A stretch of DNA of 21,965 bases from Verrucomicrobiota bacterium. GTDB taxonomy: Bacteria > Verrucomicrobiota > Verrucomicrobiia > Limisphaerales > UBA9464. Made by a program: the position numbers and the translations under genes. Positions within the stretch are counted from its first letter, which is position 1; every line of letters starts with the position of its first letter. Location: NCBI GenBank assembly GCA_026397675.1, contig JAPLUH010000528.1, forward strand, positions 1 through 21,965. The letters run 5' to 3'. A model generated the notes under the pieces. The model did not search any database and had not been told where the DNA came from. It saw nothing but the letters and a program-made list of their open reading frames with translations. Shown here piece by piece: positions 16,719 through 21,965 of the stretch.

Positions 16719-17441
16719 ATGGCAATACCCGGAGCCCCCTTAAAACCCATCCCCCACTTTGTGCGATGGGCGGGGCGAATCCTGGGCTGGACAGGAGTCA
16801 TCGGCCTCGCAGCCATCGGGGCCTCGACCGAAGAGGTAACCACTTGGGGAGCGAGTGGGTTCTTGGGAGGGTTTACTCTGGCCATCGCCCTTGAAACCCA
16901 CCGCTGGTTGCCGACCCAGAACACGGTCGCAGCTGCCGGGTTGATTTCATTGGTGGGAACCATCATGACGGCCCTTCTGGGCTCCCGCTCTCCAGCGGCC
17001 TTGAAACTCAATCTCCTCATCTGGTTCAGCCACCTTCTGGCCAGCCGTGGGCTCACTCGCTACCTGCTCCGCCCCTGGCGCAGTCGCTCCGGTTATGGCG
17101 TGAGCGTGCTCATTGGGACGACCGTGTTATCCGGAGTGTCCATAGGGCTCTCCCAGGCCATCGCCGGCCATCCCATCTCACTGCCAGGTCTGGGACTCCA
17201 GTGGATGGGTACTGGCATTGCTCTCCTGGCTGCCAGCGTCTGGCTGTTGGTGAAAAAACCCATTGCCGAGGTGCCCAACCCATTTCCCGCCGGCCTGTGG
17301 CTCATTCTAACCCTGACTCAACTCATGGCCGGGATGGCCACCCAGCATTATGTCGAAGCCGCCGGGGCTGGCACGCTAGGGTTCGCCGCGATTCTAGGAA
17401 TTTACCGGATACGGCCGACCGCACGACGCCCGAGTCACTGA
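16719..17441 (+). CDS. Polytopic membrane protein of unknown function
   Basis: I do not recognise this 240-residue protein. It is highly hydrophobic, with seven or eight likely membrane helices at about 17-36, 43-60, 69-88, 95-110, 126-149, 158-178, 190-207 and 213-231. Short basic loops (R-P-W-R-S-R-S near 119, V-K-K near 180) and a basic C-terminal tail (Y-R-I-R-P-T-A-R-R) suggest cytoplasmic sides. There is no transporter signature, nucleotide site or conserved charged pair that I can identify. The ATG at 16719 has no strong Shine-Dalgarno. The hydrophobic periodicity makes this frame real and the opposite-strand frame at 16646-17056 a shadow. Its stop overlaps the stop of the convergent CNNM gene. 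Function cannot be inferred from context. Confidence 0.7.
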   Translation: MAIPGAPLKPIPHFVRWAGRILGWTGVIGLAAIGASTEEVTTWGASGFLGGFTLAIALETHRWLPTQNTVAAAGLISLVGTIMTALLGSRSPAALKLNLLIWFSHLLASRGLTRYLLRPWRSRSGYGVSVLIGTTVLSGVSIGLSQAIAGHPISLPGLGLQWMGTGIALLAASVWLLVKKPIAEVPNPFPAGLWLILTLTQLMAGMATQHYVEAAGAGTLGFAAILGIYRIRPTARRPSH

Positions 17442-18772
17442 TCGTCGGAGACCGGTGCCTTGGTGTGGACCAAAAGGACTCGCGAAGCCCGCATTCCATC
17501 CAACTCGCACACCGTCAGCTGATGGCTGCCGAGAGCCACCGAATCGCCAATCTTAGCAAAGCCACCGAGTTGTTCGGTCATCCAACCACCGACCGTATGG
17601 ACTTCCGAAGCCTCCACGGGTTCATCGACCAACTCCGACAACTCGAAGAGCGGAAGCGACCCGTCCAATCGCCATTGGCCATCGCCCAACACCTCGATGC
17701 GCGGCTTCTCCTGGTCGAACTCATCTTGGATCTGCCCTACCAGTTCCTCGAGAACGTTCTCCAAGGTCACCATGCCAGTGGTACTGCCGTACTCATCCAC
17801 CACCACCGCCAGATGAAGGCGACGGTCCAGAAAGAGTTGCAGCAACCGGTCCAAGCGAGCGGTCTCTGGGACATAAATAACCGGCTTGGAACTGGCTTGC
17901 AGATCGGAAGCCAACCCAGCCGCACCCCGGCGCAGGTAGATGTCCTTGACGTGCACCACACCCACCAACCGGTCGAGATCTCCGCCATCGCTCAATGGAA
18001 AACGAGAATACCGAGTCTCGTCGGCCAATCGGAGGCATTCGGCAATGGGGCGCCGAATGTCTAGGGCCACGATCTCCCGCCGAGGTCGCATCACTTCCCG
18101 CACCCGCCGTCTGCCTAGATCGAGGGAGTTTTGAACAATTTCACGGGCCAAGACCGAACTCCCGCCGGCAGCCAACGTGGAACCCAGCATGAGTCGAAGC
18201 TCATCCTCCGAATGCACCTCACCATGACCCGAGGTCTCGATACCCAATCGTTGCAACACCCAGAGCGACGTCCAGTTCAGCACCCAAATTAAGGGATAGG
18301 TGACCACGTAGAACCAGTGGAGCGGATAGGCCACCCAGAGCGACGCGGGCAGGGGGCGTTTAATGGCGATGAATTTGGGGGCCTGCTCTCCCACCACAAC
18401 GTGGAAAAAGGTCACCGCCATGATGCCCACCGAGGCCGAAAGCAGGTGACGCAGTTGGGCGGACTCAATTTGAAACCAGCCAAACACCGGTTCTAAGAGC
18501 GCCGCAAAGACCGGCTCGGCCACCCATCCCAAAGCGAGGCTCGCCAAGGTAATGCCCAACTGGCAGGCGCTCAGGTAGCCATCGAGATGACCCAGAATAT
18601 GGCGAACCATCCCGGCCCGCCGGTGGCGTCGCTGGACATATCCCTCCAACTGGGTGTCCCGGACCTTCACCAAAGCGAATTCGGCCGCGACGAAAAACCC
18701 ATTGAACGCCACCAGCGACAAGGCCAGTGAGAGCTTGCCCACCACTTCGAGAACCGAAGAGGAGTCACTCAT
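17435..18772 (-). CDS. CNNM/CBS/CorC-domain membrane protein (HlyC/CorC family), third of three
   Basis: Integral membrane protein of the hemolysin-C/CorC-CNNM family, linked in other organisms to magnesium (and sodium) transport or homeostasis; the substrate here is inferred. The ATG at 18772 gives 445 residues and is supported by GGAGG 7 nt upstream, so the frame extending to 18967 is not used. The N-terminal CNNM/DUF21 domain (about 1-190) has several hydrophobic segments and the conserved G-E-Q-A-P-K. A CBS pair follows (V-R-E-V-M-R-P-R, then V-V-D-E-Y-G-S-T-T-G-M-V-T-L). The C-terminal CorC/HlyC domain (from D-G-Q-W-R-L-D-G-S) ends with S-H-Q-L-T-V. The start codon overlaps the stop of the preceding gene by 4 nt (ATGA), indicating translational coupling. 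Confidence 0.93.
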   Translation of the reverse strand: MSDSSSVLEVVGKLSLALSLVAFNGFFVAAEFALVKVRDTQLEGYVQRRHRRAGMVRHILGHLDGYLSACQLGITLASLALGWVAEPVFAALLEPVFGWFQIESAQLRHLLSASVGIMAVTFFHVVVGEQAPKFIAIKRPLPASLWVAYPLHWFYVVTYPLIWVLNWTSLWVLQRLGIETSGHGEVHSEDELRLMLGSTLAAGGSSVLAREIVQNSLDLGRRRVREVMRPRREIVALDIRRPIAECLRLADETRYSRFPLSDGGDLDRLVGVVHVKDIYLRRGAAGLASDLQASSKPVIYVPETARLDRLLQLFLDRRLHLAVVVDEYGSTTGMVTLENVLEELVGQIQDEFDQEKPRIEVLGDGQWRLDGSLPLFELSELVDEPVEASEVHTVGGWMTEQLGGFAKIGDSVALGSHQLTVCELDGMRASRVLLVHTKAPVSDDQ

Positions 18773-19758
18773 GATTGAACCTCCAGGAACAACGCCCCAA
18801 GGACATCTGACAGCGTCACGATCCCCACCTCGACGCCACCGGGTCCGCGGACAATCGCCAGATGCTCTCCGGATCGCTGAAAGGCCCGAAGAGCCTCCTC
18901 GATGCGCAGTGAATCCTCCAAGAACAGCGCTGGCCGCAACCAATCCCGCGCCGTCTTGCGTTGGCAATCCGGATCCGAATACAGCACGTCCTTGAGGCTG
19001 ACAATCCCCTCGATCCGACGACCTACCCCTCGGCTACTCCAAACAGGCATGCGAGTTCGCCCTTCCCGGCGACACAAGTCCCGGATCTCTTCCAAGGTGG
19101 CCGAGGCGGTGATGGTCTGGACGGAATCTAACGGTTTGGCTACCCGTGACAGAGTGAGGTTCTGAGCATCGATCACGCGGTTGATGAGTGAGCGCTCCGT
19201 CTTGGACAGCTCACCGGTACTCGATTGGATCAAGGCCTTAAGTTCATCCCGATTGGCAAAGAGGCGGCTGCTGAGAGCACGGTCACCGGTCACCCAAAGG
19301 AGCCCCTGCGCAAATCGCCCCACCAGGAACACAGCGGGCGAGAGCATCCAGTGGATGGCCGCAAAGACCGGCAGCAGTAATAAACAGAGCCGGTTGGGCA
19401 TGCGCTGAAACAGACGCTTAGGCAACAATTCGCACACCAAGTAAATAGCCAGTCCGATGCCCAGCAGCATCGGCCACAACGTCCATTCGCGACCCTTGGA
19501 CCATCCCTGGAGGTCCTGCCAAATCAGCGCTACTGCCGAAAAATTAGCCACCGTATTGCCCACGAGAATGGCCCACAAAAAGTTCTCCGGCCGATCCATG
19601 TAGGCGAGCAGACGACGAGCGTTGCCACTGCCTGCCCGAGCCCGCTGCCTCACTCGGAGTCGGCTCAGTGCAAAGACCCCGGCTTCCATGCCCGAGAGAA
19701 AGAACGACACCAAGAGCCAACCCGCCACCGAAGTCCAATGCATCAGCTCGTGACTCAC
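18769..19758 (-). CDS. CNNM/CBS-domain membrane protein without CorC domain, second of three
   Basis: Middle paralogue, 329 residues from the GTG at 19758. That start is favoured because it overlaps the upstream gene's stop by 4 nt (GTGA) and has GGAGG 7 nt before it; an ATG at 19743 is possible. The CNNM domain begins with a hydrophobic helix containing F-F-L-S-G-M-E-A-G-V-F-A-L-S, followed by G-N-T-V-A-N-F, further helices and C-E-L-L-P-K, the counterpart of the E-x-x-P-K block in its neighbours. A CBS pair follows (T-R-M-P-V-W, G-I-V-S-L-K-D-V-L, then A-I-V-R-G-P-G-G-V). The protein ends at G-I-V-T-L-S-D-V-L-G-A-L-F, so it lacks the CorC/HlyC domain present in both neighbours. The second CBS has R-G-P-G-G where the neighbours have V-D-E-Y-G-S. 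It may be a non-equivalent partner subunit (inference). Confidence 0.9.
   Translation of the reverse strand: MSHELMHWTSVAGWLLVSFFLSGMEAGVFALSRLRVRQRARAGSGNARRLLAYMDRPENFLWAILVGNTVANFSAVALIWQDLQGWSKGREWTLWPMLLGIGLAIYLVCELLPKRLFQRMPNRLCLLLLPVFAAIHWMLSPAVFLVGRFAQGLLWVTGDRALSSRLFANRDELKALIQSSTGELSKTERSLINRVIDAQNLTLSRVAKPLDSVQTITASATLEEIRDLCRREGRTRMPVWSSRGVGRRIEGIVSLKDVLYSDPDCQRKTARDWLRPALFLEDSLRIEEALRAFQRSGEHLAIVRGPGGVEVGIVTLSDVLGALFLEVQS
18780..18784 (-). promoter_or_regulatory. Ribosome binding site of the third CNNM gene
   Basis: GGAGG on the minus strand, 7 nt before the ATG at 18772 and inside the end of the preceding gene. It fixes the start and supports translational coupling. Confidence 0.8.
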
Positions 19759-20975
19759 AGCGTGGCCTCCGTCTCCACCAGTAATTCTCGGATACGTCGC
19801 TCGTCCGCCAGCTTGACGGTAATCCGCAGCCCCTGAAAACGGAACACCTCGCCCGCGGCCGGCACGACATCCGCCAACCACAGCACCAGCCCCGCCATGG
19901 TCTCCACGTCATCGGGAGGATTCATCGCCGGATATTCGCGCCGAAAATCATCGAGTCGCATGGCCCCATTGACCCTCCAACGTCCCGGTGCGAGGCATTC
20001 GAAGACAAACCCTTGCGCCTCCCCTTCCCGACGGATGGGACCGACGACGGACACCAAAATGTCCTGCAAGGTCAGTAAACCGGCGATGCTGCCATACTCA
20101 TCGAGCACGATCGCCACACCCCGGCGCTGCCGTTGCATGGATTCGAAGAGCTTCAGAAGATTCATGCTCTCGGGCACGAACGACGGAAACTCCATTGCCA
20201 TAAACAGGTCGGTGTCGGAATCGAGCAAGAGGGTCCGAGTGTTCAGCACACCCACCACATCGTCGGGCGATTCATCGTACAGAGGGATCCAGTGGTGACC
20301 CGATTTCCGGGCCTCCGCCACCATCTGGTCCATGGGCAGATCATCCCGAAGCAGCACCATCCGGGCCCGCGGTTGCATCACATCTCCAGCGGTGCGTTGA
20401 TCGAGCGAGAGCACCTGCAGCAGAATCTCTTTTTCTCCAGCGCCCAGCGTTCCTTGCTGATGGGCCAATTCAATGAGATCGGCATATTCGTCGTCCGAGA
20501 CACCCGTCTGAATTTTGGCGGACTTGGGCACCAAGCGCTCCACGACTCCATCCACCCAAGCTTGCGCAATCTTTCGCACTGGCCGAGTGAGACTAACAAA
20601 GAGCCACAGCGGTTCAGCCACTCTCAAGGCCCAGACCTCTGGGCTTCGAACCCCCAGAGCTTTGGGAGTCACCTCGCACGTCAGCAACAGCAGGAGCAGA
20701 CCCAACGCCGCCCACCAGACTCCGGGAATCCCCGGATCGAGCGCCAGCCCACTGCCCACGGTCAAGGCCACCAGAAGCGAGTTGGACAGCGTGTTACCCA
20801 GAGCGATGGCCGCGAGGACATCGGCTGGATGCGCAAGCAAGTTGCCGACCCGTTCGCTACCCCGGCGACCCGATTCGACCAGACGACGGGCCCGCCACGA
20901 CCCCAGTGAAAAAAGGGCCGATTCGGCGAGTGCAAAAAAGAAACTCGCTGCAACCAGCGTCAGGAGGACGAGCAT
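19755..20975 (-). CDS. CNNM/CBS/CorC-domain membrane protein (HlyC/CorC family), first of three
   Basis: First gene of the coupled trio. The ATG at 20975 begins M-L-V-L-L-T-L-V, directly at the first helix (406 residues). A TTG at 20999 (414 residues) has GGAGG only 3 nt away, so the start is unsettled. The CNNM domain contains F-F-A-L-A-E-S-A-L-F-S-L, G-N-T-L-S-N-S and C-E-V-T-P-K. A linker with L-I-E-L-A-H-Q-Q-G leads to the CBS pair (A-G-D-V-M-Q-P-R-A-R, then V-L-D-E-Y-G-S-I-A-G-L-L-T-L). A C-terminal CorC/HlyC domain follows (G-R-W-R-V-N-G-A-M, G-L-R-I-T-V). The predicted role is in divalent cation homeostasis, as for other family members. It is divergent from coaD. Confidence 0.93.
   Translation of the reverse strand: MLVLLTLVAASFFFALAESALFSLGSWRARRLVESGRRGSERVGNLLAHPADVLAAIALGNTLSNSLLVALTVGSGLALDPGIPGVWWAALGLLLLLLTCEVTPKALGVRSPEVWALRVAEPLWLFVSLTRPVRKIAQAWVDGVVERLVPKSAKIQTGVSDDEYADLIELAHQQGTLGAGEKEILLQVLSLDQRTAGDVMQPRARMVLLRDDLPMDQMVAEARKSGHHWIPLYDESPDDVVGVLNTRTLLLDSDTDLFMAMEFPSFVPESMNLLKLFESMQRQRRGVAIVLDEYGSIAGLLTLQDILVSVVGPIRREGEAQGFVFECLAPGRWRVNGAMRLDDFRREYPAMNPPDDVETMAGLVLWLADVVPAAGEVFRFQGLRITVKLADERRIRELLVETEATL
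19766..19770 (-). promoter_or_regulatory. Ribosome binding site of the second CNNM gene
   Basis: GGAGG on the minus strand with a 7-nt spacer to the GTG at 19758. This decides for the GTG over the ATG at 19743. Confidence 0.75.
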
Positions 20976-21136
20976 CGGTGTTGTGGACTGTGGAACCAAC
21001 GGCCTCCATCGACTCCAAAAGTCGCCTCGGATTCAATCCCGCAGGCAGTATGGCCTGCCGAACTCTAATGGGGAAGATCGAAGACTTGGTAGGGGGGCAC
21101 CTTCCCATTCTTGCCCAAAACCGCTATCGTTTGCCC

Positions 21137-21625
21137 ATGCGAACCGTCGTGTATCCCGGGAGCTTTGATCCGATCACCAACGGCCACCTCGACGTGGTCC
21201 AGCGTGCGGCCAAAATGTTTGACCAAGTGATTCTCGCCGTGGCGAACAATGAAACCAAACACCCGCTCTTCAGCCTGGAAGAACGCAAGCAGATGGCGCT
21301 CTCGGCCGTCTCGAACCTAAGCAACGTCGTCGTCGAGACCTTAGAAGGACTTCTGGTAGATTACGTGGTTCGCCACAAAGCCTGTGCGGTCGTCCGCGGT
21401 CTACGGGCCGTGAGCGACTTTGAATTCGAATTTCAGTTAGCCCTTATGAACCGAAAACTGAATGAGAATGTGGAGACCGTTTTTCTGATGCCCAAAGACT
21501 CCTACTCGTTCCTGAGTTCGCGCCTGGTCAAAGAAGTGGCCCGCCTCAAGGGCGACGTCTCGCCCTTCGTGTCCACCGAAGTCGTGCAGGCACTCCGCCT
21601 GAAGCTCAACACCTCCAACGACTGA
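21137..21625 (+). CDS. coaD: Pantetheine-phosphate adenylyltransferase
   Basis: Adenylates 4'-phosphopantetheine to dephospho-CoA, the penultimate step of coenzyme A synthesis. The frame is open upstream to 20906, but homology starts at the ATG at 21137 (M-R-T-V-V-Y-P-G-S-F-D-P-I-T-N-G-H), giving 162 residues, the usual CoaD length. The nucleotidyltransferase signature G-S-F-D-P-I-T-N-G-H is followed by V-V-R-G-L-R-A-V-S-D-F-E-F-E-F-Q and the late block S-F-L-S-S-R-L-V-K-E-V-A. The helix-start block is S-S-R-L where many CoaD proteins have S-S-S-L. It is divergent from the CNNM group and followed by a 260-bp gap before the tRNA. No clear Shine-Dalgarno is visible. Confidence 0.96.
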   Translation: MRTVVYPGSFDPITNGHLDVVQRAAKMFDQVILAVANNETKHPLFSLEERKQMALSAVSNLSNVVVETLEGLLVDYVVRHKACAVVRGLRAVSDFEFEFQLALMNRKLNENVETVFLMPKDSYSFLSSRLVKEVARLKGDVSPFVSTEVVQALRLKLNTSND

Positions 21626-21885
21626 AGTTCGGGCGCGACCCGATCCCGACCGCTTCGCCTCCAGATTCTTGAAGGTGTCACCCGGATCGGCCGCACCCGC
21701 CTCCTTAGGCCGCATCGAAATTGGACCCACCGGTGCCACGGTGGAGCGGGATGGAGGCGGTGATAACACCGCTCGGACGGGCCGCGGGTTGGATTGATAT
21801 TTCGCACCAATTTTCCCGTCGTATCGCGTCGCTATTGCATCCCCTGAGCCGGATGGGCACTGTCTTCTCTGTCAGTCCTACCCGT

Positions 21886-21962
21886 GCACCGGTAGCTCAA
21901 TTGGATAGAGCTTCTGACTTCGGATCAGAAGGTTGCAGGTTCAAGTCCTGCCCGGTGCACCA
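21886..21962 (+). tRNA. tRNA-Arg (anticodon UCG), CCA encoded
   Basis: A complete cloverleaf can be drawn: acceptor GCACCGG with CCGGTGC, D stem GCTC/GAGC, anticodon stem TCTGA/TCAGA with loop CTTCGGA, and T stem GCAGG/CCTGC with loop TTCAAGT. The anticodon at 21920-21922 is TCG, reading CGA-type arginine codons. Discriminator A21959 is followed by an encoded CCA. The 260 bp upstream (21626-21885) hold no gene I can support; the only structure noted there is a 6-bp hairpin at 21727-21744. Confidence 0.97.
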
Positions 21963-21965
21963 CGG

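Noticed and set aside
16646..17056. Minus-strand open frame opposite the orphan membrane protein
   Set aside because: The plus frame shows regular membrane-helix spacing over its whole length and a sensible start; the minus frame is low-complexity Arg/Pro/Met.
20133..20909. 258-codon open frame on the plus strand
   Set aside because: Shadow of the first CNNM gene; His/Gln/Arg-rich composition typical of antisense translation.
17435..20999. Annotating the three CNNM genes as haemolysin toxins
   Set aside because: The family name is historical; the CNNM-CBS-CorC architecture points to cation homeostasis, with no toxin feature.
21727..21744. 6-bp hairpin (CCACCG/CGGTGG) downstream of coaD as a terminator
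   Set aside because: No T tract follows and it lies about 100 nt after the stop; chance pairing in GC-rich DNA is as likely.
21886..21962. tRNA-Arg as an integration site for a mobile element
   Set aside because: No integrase gene or duplicated tRNA 3' end is visible; the window ends just past the tRNA.

Overview
The window looks like chromosome from a GC-rich Gram-negative bacterium of the PVC group, most likely Verrucomicrobiota. This is inferred from the protein styles (a verrucomicrobial-type RpoD, an expanded signal peptidase I, a secreted CotH-like protein, a GAF/PAS hybrid kinase), from frequent GTG starts and from often weak Shine-Dalgarno sequences. No phage, transposon, CRISPR array or defence locus is visible. 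The content is mostly housekeeping, with a few unusual protein architectures.

Layout. Positions 1-1675: 3' part of the primary sigma factor gene rpoD, closed by a textbook terminator. 1700-3427: exported CotH-kinase-family protein. 3539-6221, minus strand: a ymdB-type phosphoesterase gene, then xseA, then a small lipoprotein c-type cytochrome, with a terminator after the last gene. 6360-7763: a large signal peptidase I. 7886-10027: one unbroken reading frame joining a low-molecular-weight phosphatase, ribose-5-phosphate isomerase B and serine hydroxymethyltransferase. 10248-13898: a cytoplasmic hybrid histidine kinase (GAF, three PAS, HisKA, HATPase, pseudo-receiver, receiver, HPt). 13938-16579, minus strand: dapB, folK and an aminopeptidase P gene in one direction. 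16719-17441: an orphan polytopic membrane protein. 17435-20999, minus strand: three translationally coupled CNNM/CBS (HlyC/CorC-like) membrane proteins. 21137-21625: coaD. 21886-21962: tRNA-Arg(UCG).

How the genes relate. Several products serve central metabolism (SHMT and FolK in one-carbon/folate, DapB in lysine and cell wall, CoaD in CoA, RpiB in pentose phosphate). Others serve envelope and export functions (LepB, the CNNM trio, the lipoprotein cytochrome). The best candidate novelty is the PTP-RpiB-GlyA triple fusion. In Bacillus subtilis the homologous genes ywlE, ywlF (rpiB) and glyA lie close together in the same order, so the fusion looks like a conserved gene neighbourhood collapsed into one polypeptide. 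Secondary points are a receiver domain lacking its phosphoacceptor Asp, a middle CNNM paralogue lacking the C-terminal CorC domain, and a signal peptidase with about 115 extra residues directly after its catalytic Ser box. No stretch above 300 bases lacks a gene; the largest gaps are 21626-21885 and 10028-10247.
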